Positions 21,229-31,650 of a DNA stretch of 64,000 nucleotides are shown piece by piece. This DNA is from Apodemus sylvaticus (lineage: Eukaryota; Chordata; Mammalia; Rodentia; Muridae). Both the position numbers and the translations under genes were made by a program. The stretch covers positions 104,969,506 to 105,033,505 of the forward strand of contig NC_067472.1 in assembly GCF_947179515.1 (NCBI RefSeq), written 5' to 3'. How positions within the stretch are numbered: the first letter of the stretch is position 1; the number at the start of each line of letters is the position of its first letter. The notes beneath the pieces are model-generated. The model had not been told where the DNA came from, did no database searches, and saw only the letters and a list, made by a program, of their open reading frames with translations.

Positions 21229-21734
21229 GAGTAATTGACTGAACTCAATAGCACTAAGGATAGAGTCCTCTGGCCTATCTACACGGACTGGATTAACTCA
21301 TGTAACCTTTCCCAGGGTTCCTAGGGAACTGGAGACCTGAAAGCAAAGCTGATCTTGTCTCCAGTGTCTCCTGAGCTAAAAGAGAGTGGGAGTTACTCTG
21401 TCTGTGACCTGTGAGCCTCCTCACCTCTATTGTTTTAACCTATTCCTAGGAAATGGTGCCGCGGTGGCTCTATTGTGTGCACTGGCAAACTCAGCCTCTT
21501 TGGCTTCAGGTTTCTGGTAGGGAAATGTCCCCTTGCTTCCCAGCACAGACTTTATCATTACTCAAATCTACATTCAGCTCCCAACTGACTCACTGCCACC
21601 TTGGACAAGTCACCACTGTGTCTAAGCCTACTCATCACTGTACAGAATCTGTGAGACAATTGTTTAAGTATTTGTTTTGGTTTGTGATCGGTTGGCCTCA
21701 GAGCTTTGGGCCTGCAGCAATGCAGGAATGTCAC
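21229..21734. other. single-copy stretch, nothing recognised
   Basis: Unique DNA with a possible MIR trace near 21,590-21,660 (CACTGCCACCTTGGACAAGT, AGCCTACTCATC, then CAGAATCTGTGAGACAATTG). No gene is seen. Confidence 0.35.
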
Positions 21735-22005
21735 CGTGGAGGGCAGGGCGGCACAAAGCTGCTTCCCTTGTGGCAGCCAGGAGGGGAAGGAGGAAGAGAA
21801 GAACAAGTCCTAAGTCCCACCCTATTGATCCAATTCCCCCACCAGGCCCTATCTCTTGATATCCCATGCACCGGGAACTGTGCAAGAGTTGATTCATTGA
21901 GAAGGTCAATGGCCCGATGATCCCCTATCCACAGTGTTACCAGCCAGGACAAAGATTTTAACTTATGAGATTTTTAGGGAGACATCACATCCAAGCAATA
22001 GCTGC
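21735..22005 (+). repeat. old mammalian interspersed repeat, family unresolved
   Basis: CCCACCCTATTGATCCAATT, CCCCCACCAGGCCCTATC and GAGATTTTTAGGGAGACATC match a repeat motif common in mammalian genomes; I cannot name the family from memory. Confidence 0.4.
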
Positions 22006-22394
22006 CCGACTTCTTCTGCAGTGGAGACAGCACAGTTCATTCCACATAAGGTTCTGGTACCAGAGCCCTTAACCCAATCTGGCTTCCATTGAAGAGCCAA
22101 GAAATTAGTAGTAAATATCTGGGAAGATAGGGGCTCAAAGATATAAAGGCCCTTTCTAGGATACATGGCAGATGGAGCCCAGATGGGTTCTACTGTCCTG
22201 CCAGGAGCGACTGAGATGACAGCGGTCACTCTTGAGAACCATTCTGGCTGCAACCGTGCTCCACCAGACTGCCCCTCTGTCCCCACCCGCCCTCCTGTCC
22301 TAGTTTCCTGTGCAGAGATGATAGGGCCAAATCTGTGTGAGAAGAGGTGGAGGCCCTATTCCAGATCAGAACTGCAGGCGAGATGGCTGGTTTA

Positions 22395-22535
22395 TATATA
22401 TATAAAGCTGTGCACATCTTTAATCTCAGGAGGCAGAGGCAGTGGATCTCTGAATTTGAGGCTAGCCTGGTCTACAAAGTAAATTTTAGGACAGCCAAGG
22501 CTATACAAGAAACATTTTCTAGAAAAAAAATATAT
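22395..22535 (+). repeat. B1 SINE
   Basis: CATCTTTAATCTCAGGAGGC, GAATTTGAGGCTAGCCTGGT, CTACAAAGTAAATTTTAGG and AGCCAAGGCTATACAAGAAA, followed by a short A/TA-rich tail. Confidence 0.88.
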
Positions 22536-22538
22536 ATG

Positions 22539-22546
22539 TAAAGTGT

Positions 22547-22590
<44 letters not shown>
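22539..22590 (+). repeat. (TG)n microsatellite
   Basis: TGTG run with one ATG interruption, between a B1 tail and an antisense SINE. Confidence 0.95.
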
Positions 22591-22591
<1 letters not shown>

Positions 22592-22738
22592 TAGGGGAGG
22601 TCAGAAGTATCAGATTGCCTAGAGTTTGAGTTATAGGCAGTTGTGAGCTCCCTGATATGGAGGCTAAGAACCAAACACCAAACTCTGGTCCTTGAAAGAA
22701 CCACATAAGCTCTTAATCACTGAGCAATCTTTCCAGCT

Positions 22739-22739
<1 letters not shown>
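22591..22739 (-). repeat. B2/B3-class SINE, antisense
   Basis: GGAGGTCAGAAGTATCAGAT, AGTTATAGGCAGTTGTGAGC, GCTAAGAACCAAACACC and TCACTGAGCAATCTTTCCAG. Confidence 0.75.
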
Positions 22740-22795
<56 letters not shown>

Positions 22796-22959
22796 TCTCT
22801 CTCTCCCTCTCTCCTTCTCTCTCTCTCCCTCTCTCTCTCCCTCTCCCTCTCCCTCTCTCCTTCTCTCTCTTTCCCTCTCCCTCTCTCCTTCTCTCTCTCC
22901 CTCTCCCTCTCTCCTTCTCTCCCTCTCTTTCTCTCTCTTCTTTCTTTCTTTCTTTCTCT

Positions 22960-23046
<87 letters not shown>
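22740..23046 (+). repeat. 300-bp polypyrimidine block: (TC)n, (CCCTCT)n, (TTTC)n
   Basis: An uninterrupted pyrimidine strand: pure TC (22,740-22,792), CCCTCTC and CTTCTC mixtures (to about 22,935), then a nearly pure TTTC array to 23,046. The Ser/Leu and Lys/Arg/Glu open frames are artefacts. Confidence 0.97.
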
Positions 23047-23059
23047 CCCCTCCTCCTTT

Positions 23060-23236
23060 TTTAAGACAAAGTCTCATGCATGCCAGGTTGGCTTTGAACT
23101 CACATAGCTGAGACTGACCTTAAATTTCGGATCTTCCTGCTTCTGCCTGCCCACGCCTGGGCTATACAGTACTAGGGGCGGGACTCGGGGTTTTGTGAAC
23201 ATTAAACAAATACTCCAGTGGAGCAACACCCCAGCT
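23060..23236 (-). repeat. B4-type SINE, antisense
   Basis: TTTTAAGACAAAGTCTCATG, GGTTGGCTTTGAACTCACAT and GACTGACCTTAAATTTCGGA (B1-like), then TATACAGTACTAGGGGCGGG and ACACCCCAGCTCC (ID-like half), all reversed. Confidence 0.75.
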
Positions 23237-23239
23237 CCT

Positions 23240-23345
23240 CTTTATAACTTGCTATGTAGCTAAGGATGACCTTGAACTCCTAATCCTTCTGGTTCTACCT
23301 CCCAAGTGTAAGGGTTGCAGGCCTCCACCAGGTCTGGCTTTGGAT
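23240..23345 (-). repeat. B1 SINE fragment, antisense
   Basis: TAACTTGCTATGTAGCTAAG, GATGACCTTGAACTCCTAAT, CTACCTCCCAAGTGTAAGG and GCCTCCACCAGGTCTGGC. Confidence 0.75.
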
Positions 23346-25060
23346 GGTTGATATCAAGGGATAGAAACCCAGGCAATGGACTGAGGCAAAACACAGTTAT
23401 CACTAGAATCCAGTGGGATATTAAAGCCTCAGGCTGAGCTGCATCCAGACGTCCCACGGTGTTTGCAGGGGCCGTGTGCTCCTCCTCTCTACTCTGCCCC
23501 CTTGGATTTTGACAGTCCCCTCTCTTTGGTTAGATCTCTGGGACACAGGACTATGCCTGGCACACAGTCCAGACAGCTGTGGCAACTCTAGCCTCATTCC
23601 TCCCAACGTCGCAAGCCCAACAGAAACCCCTCTCCTTTTCAACCATTGAGCAAGGCTCTGAGAAGAGGGCTCCTCTGGGTCTACCTGCATGGCAGGCCGC
23701 AAGCTAGGCTTCAGCCTTCTCTTCCAACCACCACTTGGAGTCTGGTCATTGGAGGACAGACAGACCTGGGGCACTAGTGGTCTGCAGCCAACTGAAGTCC
23801 TCATGGCTGAGCAGTTGGCACTTATGGGAGGCCTGAGTAGCCAGGTCCACAAGGAAAGGAAGGGTTGGAAGATCCTGGGGTCCAGGCACAGAGCAGGATG
23901 CCTCCCTCACAGCTCCGGGGCCAGGCTGTATTGGAAGTGCTGGATGGAGACAGTGATCCCAGAGGGGGGCTGTGAAATTCCTGCCCAAGGAAGCAAAGGA
24001 AGGGCCCCAGTCTCGGCCTTCAGCTTCTCCTTTATACTCAAACTGAAGCTTTCGGTTCCACATGGTCCCTGCTGCGCAGACGGGGAAAGGAGAAGTTAAA
24101 AGGGAGAATAGAAAGCAGATCTCCGTCCTCCCTGCAGCCTTGTGCAGGCTGTGCCAGCTCCAGCCTGGTGGGACCAGAGCTGTCGGAGTGGGTATTCTGT
24201 CCCTTGCTCGCTGTTCTCCGAGTGCCAGGGACTGGGATCAAGCTGGATGTAGGTGGCTCCAGGGCACTCAGGGCTGGGTGATGCCTGGGACGGAGGGCAG
24301 AATGTCTCTGTGAGGAAGGGAACACAGCTGCCGTACGTTTCTCAGGTTCGGAGAGGGTGGCAAGCTGGCCCCAAGCCACACAGCAGGCAGATGGTGAGTG
24401 TCGGCCTGACTCAGAGGGAGGAAGCCAAGTCTTGACCCTGCTATCCTGAACCTTCGATGCTAAATTCAGGGGCCAGGGGTACAGCTAGGGGGTTTCCCAG
24501 CTTCGTTTCCTGGCAGGCAGGCGGGCAGGCCAAGGTTGGGAAGCCTGTTCCCAGGTCCAGCAGCTGAAGAGAACTGACAGTAGGTGGTGACTCAAGTTTC
24601 CAGCTCCTGGCTATGTCCTACAGACTTCCTCGGCCCTCTAGACATGAAGGGTTACACAAAGACCCCCGCGTCCTAAGTAGCAGCAAGAACAGTGAGACAG
24701 TTCTTTCCAATGTCTACATTCGGTTGACAATGCTGCAGAACTGAACTCATAGCTGTCACCTGGACTGAAGAAAGGAAGCGAAGCACGTATAGGCTGTCCC
24801 TTGGTAGGGTGAAGGGCTGCGGTATTTTTGCGGGTGGCATATCCTGCTAGCTAGAGCAGAGGATGTCTGGTGTCAGGGTGCTCTGCCTGGCCTGACACTC
24901 AAATGCTGTAAATGCATTGAGAATGTGAGGCTCAGACAGAAGGATGGATAAAGAGGAGGAATCCTGACGCGGGCCAGGCACATGTCCTGGGCTTGTCCAG
25001 AGCCGGACTGGCAAGCGGCCCCTGAGCATGCGCACGGTGTCCTCATCCAGTTCAGCTGTC
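23346..25060. other. single-copy, P2ry6-proximal DNA with a MIR trace
   Basis: Largely unique and moderately GC-rich. A reversed MIR core is visible at about 24,330-24,415 (CAGGTTCGGAGAGGGTGGC, CCAAGCCACACAGCAGG). Being repeat-poor, the segment is a reasonable place to seek P2ry6 promoter or noncoding exons, but none can be assigned. Confidence 0.4.
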
Positions 25061-25063
25061 CAC

Positions 25064-25082
25064 TAGCGCCATCTCATGGCCA
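25064..25082 (-). promoter_or_regulatory. candidate CTCF site (minus orientation)
   Basis: TAGCGCCATCTCATGGCCA matches the reversed CTCF consensus at 15 of 19 positions by my count, including the AGCGCC and TGGCCA ends. The match is by eye and occupancy is unknown. Confidence 0.4.
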
Positions 25083-27423
25083 CAGGCTCTCATTACAGGG
25101 AATACTCCACTCCCAGGAGGAGCCGCAACCGTTTAGAAGTCTGACCCAAGTCTTGCCCTTGCCCCAGGGCCAGCACCCCATCTTCCCTTAAGCCCTCAGA
25201 GTTGCATCAGTCCTGGGACGGACCCTGGTGTCACTGGAAACTGTCCTGGGAACACCACAAGAAGCTAGCTCCTGGGAGGAAAGCCAAATCTCTGTGTCTG
25301 CTTGGATTTCTTGGCTCATACGCAAATGAACCGTAGGTGCCCAATTTGTACACCGCTGGCCAAATGTCTGCCTGAAATCCAATCCTCGTCTCACTTTGGT
25401 TCAAATTTTCAGCTCCCAGTCCCGTAAAGTGGGCTTGGGGTAGGTTCACTGAGCAGATGGCATTTACATTCTACAAGTGACAGAGTAGGAAGAGTCCTCG
25501 GTGCCTGTGGCATTTCAACATGCAGGTGGCAACTGTGACATTCTAGACATCAGCTTAGGGAAACAGATGGGAGTGGGAGCAGAGGCAGGATGTGAGCCCC
25601 GCCCCCACATGCTAGCTTGGCATTCATTCCCTGTGCTGCCCTGCCCCACCCCCTTGCCTCGGTGGCTTCCCACCAAAGCCCATCATCTTCCCCACTGAAT
25701 GCTGCCTCCTCCCTGAAGAACATACAACTTCTAACCCTCTAGCTGTTCCAACAGCTACAAAGCCTCGTCCGTATGCCCACCCCCGCCCTCATGAGCCTTG
25801 GTCTTTGTGTGGAAGGGACAATGACTGCTGATAGCGGAATGCTGGATAAGCTGACAGCACGCAGTAGTTGTTTAATAAAGGCTTGTGCTGAAAAGGACGC
25901 ATGGGGAGTAAAGACTGGGAAGTAGCTAGGTAAGAAGTACCCAAGTAGATTGTCACCTGGAGAGAGGTGTAGACAGGCATGTCAGTAGATGACCTACCAC
26001 ATGGATGGAGGGTGGGCACAGGAGTACAGTCTCAGAGAAATGAATGGAATCCTGGTGGCTCAGGTGTCACAGCTAAGGGAAGGACCAAGAACTGTGATCA
26101 CCCACCTATACATTCAGCAGATGAGAACACGGAGGGAGAGCTGGGTGGAAAGCCCCCCCCCCATGCCCGGTCTCTCTGTCTCCTTGTCCCCTCCTCCCAC
26201 AGCTAGAGAGGGAGTTCTGGGAAGGATGACTTTTGTTCAGCTCTGTGCTCCTCCAGGCTGCTTCCGCCAGGACAAGGTGTGGGGGATTGGCAGGGAGGTG
26301 CCCCCCTTCCAAGGGCTATTTCAGTCGGAGCAGGGCCAGGAAGCAGAGGAAACTGTCCAAAGCCACGCCAGAGATGCTACAGTGTGGCTGAGGGCAGGAG
26401 TGTGGGCAGCTCCGTGTCCGAGTGTCCTGAGTGGCCCAACACACGTGGAACTATCAACCCAGGATGGGGATGGGAATGCTGCGTGTGAGTGTCTGTGTCT
26501 TGAGGAAATGGGCCAAGATGGCGTGGGGCAGGGTGGTTGGGCGGCTTGGCAAGCTGGGTGGGCTCTGTTCGGCTGGGGACGCCAAGGAGAAGCAAGATGG
26601 GCTCATGAGCTTGGTGCTGTTTTAAATTTGGAGATGCTTAGGTTCTGGCTAACAGGAGTGGACTAAGAACATGTTTGTGAAAAGATCAGCAAGGTTGGGC
26701 AGGTCAGAGGGGGGCTGGGTCTCAGTTGCCAGGGGCTTCGCAGTGTTGGGAACAGTGCGATGTGTGAGGAAGGGGAGTGTGGGCAGGACTTGCAGACCCT
26801 CAGGCAAAGCCAGAGGTCTGGACAGGGGCCTTGAACACCAGAAGAGGGACTTAGGTGTTTCCCTAAGAACAGAGGAATCTCATAAAAGGTTCCTCCTGCG
26901 GGTAGATAACTGGAGTCCAGAGAGAAGCTGGGATTCGAGCTGGTCTAGGACTTAGGTGCTAGAATGGACGGCAGATATGATGGCCAGCATCAGCTGTCGC
27001 CCGCCCACTGTTTGGGTCCAGGGGTCCCTCCCTCTAGTTACCCCCCTCAGGAGTGGGAACACTCAACTTCAGAGACAGAGTAGATGGGGGCGGATGGTGG
27101 CTGAGTACTACTCAAAGGTCCTTTCCTGCAGGTATTGATACTTCCAGGGGGTGGTAGAGTCTTTGAAGGACCAGCCTCTCCAGAGCGCTGGTGAAACAAG
27201 AAAACACTGTGGTTTCGTCCACCTGTGGCCAAAGGCTCTGTGGGAGTGTGGTCACACACCACAGGCCTCCCTAAGGAAGGATAGGGACATAGCCCCTTCC
27301 ACCCATGCCTGTCCCACCCTGTTCCCACTTGGGGTGCCCTTCTTCTCTCCTTTACTGATGAAAACCTCCTCAGCCACCAGACTGTTCTTCTCTGGGAAAG
27401 GTCTTTCTCTTTATTTATTGACA
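25083..27423. other. single-copy, repeat-poor stretch
   Basis: The only interspersed repeat seen is an L2-like 3' end at about 25,845-25,900 (GCAGTAGTTGTTTAATAAAG). A plus-strand open frame at 25,989-26,666 has no recognisable domain. This is intronic or upstream DNA of P2ry6. Confidence 0.4.
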
Positions 27424-27478
27424 TACATCTACCTGTCTGTCTGTCTATCTGTCTGTCTGTCTGTCTGTCTACCCATTT
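27424..27478 (+). repeat. (CTGT)n microsatellite
   Basis: About ten CTGT units with a single CTAT variant. Confidence 0.92.
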
Positions 27479-27640
27479 ATTCTGTGTGTAGAGCGCTTGT
27501 CATGGTGTACCCTTGAAGGTCAGGGGACAGCTTGCTGGAGTCAGTTCTTTCCTTTCACCATTTGGATCCTAGGGGTTGAACTCAGGCTGCCAACCTTAAC
27601 AGCAGACACTTTCTGCTGGGCCCTTTCCATCCTGTGGCTC
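27479..27640 (-). repeat. B3 SINE, antisense
   Basis: GAAGGTCAGGGGACAGCTTG, CTGGAGTCAGTTCTTTCCTT, TCACCATTTGGATCCTAGGG, GTTGAACTCAGGCTGCCAAC and TTTCTGCTGGGCCCTTTCC are the B3 landmarks in reverse. Confidence 0.85.
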
Positions 27641-27794
27641 ACTCTGGCTTGTCCCTCAGACTAGCACACGGTAGCTAAGCTTACAGTGCCGGCTCTGCCT
27701 GCATGCTAGGCCTGTGTGTATCTAACAGGTAGGGAAAAGCCAGAGAAAGAATGCACCAATGAATGCCCCCTGGTGAATGCACGTGATTCTGTAT

Positions 27795-27895
27795 CCAGTG
27801 CAGTGGATGGCCGGCTCTGGGTCTGACTTTGTTTCTAACTCACTGACATTGATATGACTCCTCACCATACCGAGTTCCCATCTCTGTAAAGCCAG
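27795..27895 (+). repeat. MIR SINE remnant
   Basis: GGGTCTGACTTTGTTTCTAA, CTCACTGACATTGATATGAC and CGAGTTCCCATCTCTGTAAA follow MIR sense order. Confidence 0.65.
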
Positions 27896-27959
27896 GCTGG
27901 TTCCTGATTGGTTCTCCCGATAGCTGGAATTTCACTCTGGCCACCAGGAAACACCTCCA

Positions 27960-28262
27960 GATCTTTTTGTTTTTGTTTGTTTGTTTGCTTGCTTGCTTTT
28001 TTCTTTTTAGATTTATTCTTATTTTTTTTTAATTCTGTGTTTTGCCTGCTTGTATGTCTGTGTGAGGGTGTCCGATCCTCTGGAACAGGAATTACAAACA
28101 GTTATGAGTTGTCATGTGAGAGCTGGGAATTGAACCTAGATCCTCTAAAAGAGCCATTGGCATCATGTGTGCCTGTGCATGTTCATATGTGTACAGTTGC
28201 CATGGACACCACGGGTATCAGATCCCCTGAGGTTGGAGTTACAGGAAGTTGTAAGCCTCCCG
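27960..28262 (-). repeat. two partly duplicated B2/B3-class SINEs, antisense
   Basis: After a T/GTTT-rich head, GTTTTGCCTGCTTGTATGTC, GTGTCCGATCCTCTGGAACA and GAGCTGGGAATTGAACCTAG form a first copy. GCATCATGTGTGCCTGTGC, TATCAGATCCCCTGAGGTTG and GGAGTTACAGGAAGTTGTAA form a second, truncated copy. Confidence 0.7.
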
Positions 28263-28302
28263 GCTTGGGTACAAGAGCAGTAACTGAGTGACTTGGGCTG
28301 CT

Positions 28303-28475
28303 CCAGTCCCCACCCCCCATTGATACAACTCCACCCCTCATCCACACAAGCCTACCCCCACTCCATCCACACAACTCCACCCCACCCCTCACCCACATAA
28401 CCTCAGCCCCCATCTGTACACCCAAACCCCCATCCACACAACCCTCCCACCCCACCCCACCCAGCGTGCAACCCC
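28303..28475 (+). repeat. C-rich minisatellite-like block
   Basis: Imperfect tandem units of roughly 18-25 bp built from CATCCACACAA, CTCCACCCC and ACCCCTCACC. The other strand is G-rich with several GGGTGGGG runs. Confidence 0.8.
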
Positions 28476-28514
28476 AGTCCCCAAAGTTCCCCCATAAGGA
28501 AGTTCCCAGGAGCA

Positions 28515-28925
28515 CCTGAGTCACCTCTCCTGTTTTACAGATAAACTGTGACTGAGAGAAGATGGCTCTCCAAAGTGGCATTCAGGCTGAGGACGTCGGC
28601 GCTTCCTTCAGCGAGCTCTGTGTGTGTGTGCACTGTCCACAGGGGTAAACTGAGAGCCACCAGAGCTCTCTGTCCTGGACCCAGCCTGCCTTGAAACAAC
28701 AAGGAGCACCAAATCTTGTACTTCCTCCCAAAACGTCTTCTTCCATCTTGCATGGGACAGGTAAACATGCCATTACTGCATCCCTAGCCCTCAGGGAGCG
28801 CAGGAGAAGGCCCGTGTGTGCTTCTAGCCTTAGTGCTCAGATAGGGAAGTCGGAAGGCAACGGCCTACCGCAAGGTCATGCAGGCAGTAAGTAACTGTGA
28901 TTGGAACCGAAGCCCTTCAATCCAC
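28515..28925 (-). repeat. two MIR traces, antisense
   Basis: CCTGTTTTACAGATAAACTG near 28,527 and AGGTCATGCAGGCAGTAAG plus TGATTGGAACCGAAGCCC at 28,870-28,920 resemble reversed MIR cores. The DNA between them is unique. Confidence 0.5.
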
Positions 28926-29021
28926 TCTCACAAAAGAGACATTTGACTAGAGTTCTGAGGGACAAGCAGAAATTTGTGAGGAAAAGCTGAGAGGAAATAA
29001 ATAGTACAGAAAGAATTTGAC

Positions 29022-29197
29022 TTGGGCCAGGGTGGTGCCACAGGCTTTCATCCCAGTACTCAGAAGAAAGAGTTGGGGGAGCTCTGTGATTTGCAGGTCA
29101 GCCTGGTCTACGGAGTGAGTTCCAGGACAGCCAGGGCTACGCAGAGGAAACCCTGTCTCTAAAAAACAAACAAACAAACAAACAAACAAACAAAAAA
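29022..29197 (+). repeat. B1 SINE
   Basis: GGGCCAGGGTGGTGCCACAG, TTCATCCCAGTACTCAG, GGTCAGCCTGGTCTACGGAG, CAGGACAGCCAGGGCTACGC and a (CAAA)n tail. It lies about 200 bp upstream of the P2ry6 coding exon, in the last intron. Confidence 0.92.
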
Positions 29198-29377
29198 GAT
29201 GAATTTCTCTCAAGCCTGAGCTTTACTGGAGTACACATTTCTGTGATCTAAGATCGGTATGGATCTTTATAGGGTGGTGAGGCTAAGAGACAGCATAATT
29301 AAGGACTTATTTGTTCAGATAGTGAGATCAAGGCACGGGGCCAACTGGGTTGCCAGTGAGCATGCTGCTGAAAGGGT

Positions 29378-29394
29378 GTGTCTTGCTTCCCCAG
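29378..29394 (+). promoter_or_regulatory. P2ry6: splice acceptor of the P2ry6 coding exon
   Basis: GTGTCTTGCTTCCCCAG is a pyrimidine-rich tract ending in CAG, 35 bases before the receptor start codon. P2RY6 genes are known to splice noncoding 5' exons to a single coding exon close to the ATG, which fits. The exact AG is inferred: a second AG follows two bases later. Confidence 0.65.
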
Positions 29395-29429
29395 AGTCTC
29401 CAAGTATAGGAAAAAGCAGAGCGCCCGTT

Positions 29430-30437
29430 ATGGAGCGGGACAATGGCACCATCCAGGGTCCAGGCTTGCCGCCCACCACCTGCGTCTACCGTGAGGATTT
29501 CAAGCGACTGCTGCTAGCCCCAGTATACTCAGTGGTGCTGGTGGTCGGCCTGCCACTGAACATCTGTGTCATTGCCCAGATCTGCGCATCCCGCCGGACC
29601 CTGACCCGGTCCGCTGTGTACACCCTGAACCTGGCACTGGCGGACCTCCTGTATGCCTGTTCACTGCCCCTACTTATCTATAACTATGCCAGAGGGGACC
29701 ACTGGCCCTTCGGAGACCTCACCTGCCGCTTCGTACGCTTCCTCTTCTATGCCAACCTACACGGCAGCATCCTGTTTCTCACCTGCATTAGTTTCCAGCG
29801 CTACCTGGGCATCTGCCATCCCCTGGCTTCCTGGCACAAACGGGGAGGTCGCCGTGCTGCTTGGGTGGTCTGCGGAGTCGTGTGGCTCGTTGTGACAGCC
29901 CAGTGTCTGCCCACGGCCGTCTTTGCCGCCACGGGCATCCAGCGCAACCGCACGGTCTGCTACGACCTGAGCCCGCCCATCCTATCTACCCGCTACTTGC
30001 CCTATGGGATGGCCCTCACGGTCATCGGCTTCGTGCTGCCCTTCACAGCCTTACTGGCCTGCTATTGTCAGATGGCCCGCCGCCTGTGTCGCCAGGATGG
30101 CCCAGCAGGTCCTGTGGCCCAAGAGCGGCGCAGCAAGGCGGCCCGTATGGCTGTGGTGGTGGCAGCTGTCTTTGTCATCAGCTTCCTGCCTTTCCACATC
30201 ACCAAGACAGCCTACTTGGCTGTGCGCTCCACGCCCGGTGTCTCTTGCCCGGTGCTGGAGACCTTCGCTGCTGCCTACAAGGGCACAAGGCCCTTCGCCA
30301 GCGCCAACAGTGTTCTGGACCCCATCCTCTTCTACTTCACACAGCAGAAGTTCCGGCGGCAGCCCCACGATCTCCTACAGAAGCTCACAGCCAAGTGGCA
30401 GAGGCAGAGGGTCCAAGGCCCCAGCCTGAGGCACTGA
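29430..30437 (+). CDS. P2ry6: P2Y purinoceptor 6 (UDP receptor)
   Basis: The product is a plasma-membrane class A GPCR for extracellular UDP that couples mainly to Gq/phospholipase C. The 335-residue reading frame shows seven hydrophobic segments, at about 29-52, 62-87, 99-121, 142-166, 190-219, 238-266 and 279-304. N-glycosylation sequons lie at N5 (NGT) and N173 (NRT), and a C99-C177 pair suits the TM3-ECL2 disulfide. TM3 ends in QRY (123-125) in place of DRY. R103, K259 (in FHITK) and R287 (in YKGTRPFA) match the nucleotide-binding positions known for this receptor. TM7 ends in DPILF rather than NPxxY. The chosen ATG has G at -3 and +4 and gives the known N-terminus; an in-frame ATG at 29,259 lies before the splice acceptor. 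The human, mouse and rat proteins are 328 residues, ending here at V328, so the last seven residues (QGPSLRH) are an extension. The coding region is uninterrupted. Confidence 0.98.
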   Translation: MERDNGTIQGPGLPPTTCVYREDFKRLLLAPVYSVVLVVGLPLNICVIAQICASRRTLTRSAVYTLNLALADLLYACSLPLLIYNYARGDHWPFGDLTCRFVRFLFYANLHGSILFLTCISFQRYLGICHPLASWHKRGGRRAAWVVCGVVWLVVTAQCLPTAVFAATGIQRNRTVCYDLSPPILSTRYLPYGMALTVIGFVLPFTALLACYCQMARRLCRQDGPAGPVAQERRSKAARMAVVVAAVFVISFLPFHITKTAYLAVRSTPGVSCPVLETFAAAYKGTRPFASANSVLDPILFYFTQQKFRRQPHDLLQKLTAKWQRQRVQGPSLRH

Positions 30438-30930
30438 CTGCAAGGTGTTTTTCACTGGGGCCATGACGTCTGAAGCTTTCTCTCAACCCCAAACCCTACA
30501 GAGAAGCAAAACTTGGCTCAACATGCCCGGCCTCCAGAATTTCTCCATCAACCACAAAACTAAGACACCTGTGTTTGGGGGACTGGTCAATTCATGTTTG
30601 TTGTATCAGAACTCAGGATATTGTGACAAGATAATGTTCCCGGCCAACCTGGTCTACACAGTAAAACCCCACGGTGAAACCCCTTCTCAGACAATCAAGG
30701 GTTGGGCTATAGCTTAGGATGTGCTAGGCTCTGGAATAGCACTGCAAATTCCAACAAAGGTCTTCTCCCCTGACCTTCCTTGTGTTTGCAAGGTGGAGGG
30801 GACCGCTGGTGCCCCATCATGAACACAAGGGCACGGTCTCTTCTGTACAAGAAGCGGGAAAGATCATGATCGTGTCCATTTGCCAAGACTTTTGCATAAG
30901 AGAGAAATAAATATGTTTTTGTGGTTGGTG
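30438..30930 (+). other. P2ry6: P2ry6 3' UTR
   Basis: The sequence following the stop contains no other gene. A B1-like scrap (CCGGCCAACCTGGTCTACAC) lies near 30,640. The inferred cleavage point is shortly after the poly(A) signal at 30,906; the end is not proven. Confidence 0.7.
30906..30911 (+). terminator. P2ry6: poly(A) signal of P2ry6
   Basis: An AATAAA hexamer about 470 bases after the stop, followed by a GT-rich stretch (TGTTTTTGTGGTTGGTGTTT) that suits a downstream element. Confidence 0.75.
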
Positions 30931-31126
30931 TTTTGCTGTTGTTAATTTTTAAGCCATTGCATGCATGAGCTCTCAAGCACACACACACACACACTGCTGA
31001 GCCAAAATGAACCCTTTAGTCATCATCCCTAGGTAAAAGGCAGGCAATGGTCTAACTGGGATAGGGGTCAGGATGTGTGCTGGAACCTGACGAGAACTAA
31101 GAGCAAGGGTTAGAAATACCCAGGAG
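30931..31126. other. intergenic, short CA run
   Basis: A (CA)8 lies near 30,978-30,994. The rest is unique DNA up to the left copy of the L1 target-site duplication. Confidence 0.5.
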
Positions 31127-31650
31127 TCACAATGGAGTACTATTCAGCCATTAGAAACAATGAATTCATGAAATTCTTAGGCAAATGGATGGAGCTAGAG
31201 AATATCATACTAAGTGAGGTAACCCAGACTCAAAAGGTGAATCATGGTATGCACTCACTAATAAGTGGATATTAACCTAGAAAACTGGAATACCCAACAC
31301 ATAATCCACGCATCAAATGAGGTACAAGAAGAAAGGAGGAGTGGCCCCTGGTTCTGGAAAGACTCAGTGAAGCAGTATTCGGCAAAACCAGAACGGGGAA
31401 GTGGGAAGGGGTGGGTGGGAGGACAGGGGAAGAGAAGGGGGCTTACGGGGACTTTCGGGGAGTGGGGGGGCTAGAAAAGGGAAATCATTTGAAATGTAAA
31501 TAAATTATATCGAATAAAAAAAATTGAAGATTATCATGAAAAATAATGCACATAAAATGGTAGACATAAAAACATTACTAAATTAATTAAAAGGGAAATT
31601 ATAAACATCTTCTGATAAAATTGAAGCTTTACATGAAAAAAAAAAAGAAA
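31127..31650 (+). mobile_element. 5'-truncated murine LINE-1 with probable 3' transduction
   Basis: The element begins in the last part of a murine L1 (ATGGAGTACTATTCAGCCAT, GGCAAATGGATGGAGCTAGA, ATGCACTCACTAATAAGTGG) and runs through the G-rich 3' UTR to GAAATGTAAATAAATTATAT and an A8 tract at 31,516-31,523. About 112 bp of unrelated AT-rich DNA follow, then a terminal A-rich tail (31,636-31,650). A perfect 15-bp duplication, AGAAATACCCAGGAG, flanks the whole unit at 31,112-31,126 and 31,651-31,665. It therefore inserted as one piece. It has no coding capacity. Confidence 0.88.

Noticed and set aside
20798..21254. His/Thr-rich and Cys/Val-rich proteins
   Set aside because: They are frames through the CA-rich block.
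22664..23111. Lys/Arg/Glu-rich and Ser/Leu-rich proteins
   Set aside because: They are frames through the polypyrimidine block.
25989..26666. 225-codon plus-strand open frame
   Set aside because: No recognisable domain and no transcript context; codon composition simply follows the local G-rich DNA.
1..29000. P2ry2, the expected upstream neighbour
   Set aside because: No receptor-like reading frame other than P2ry6 is present, so P2ry2 must lie outside the window.
29259..29429. In-frame ATG extending P2Y6 by 57 residues
   Set aside because: A splice acceptor lies between it and the known start, the extra residues resemble no receptor N-terminus, and the family begins at the ATG at 29,430.
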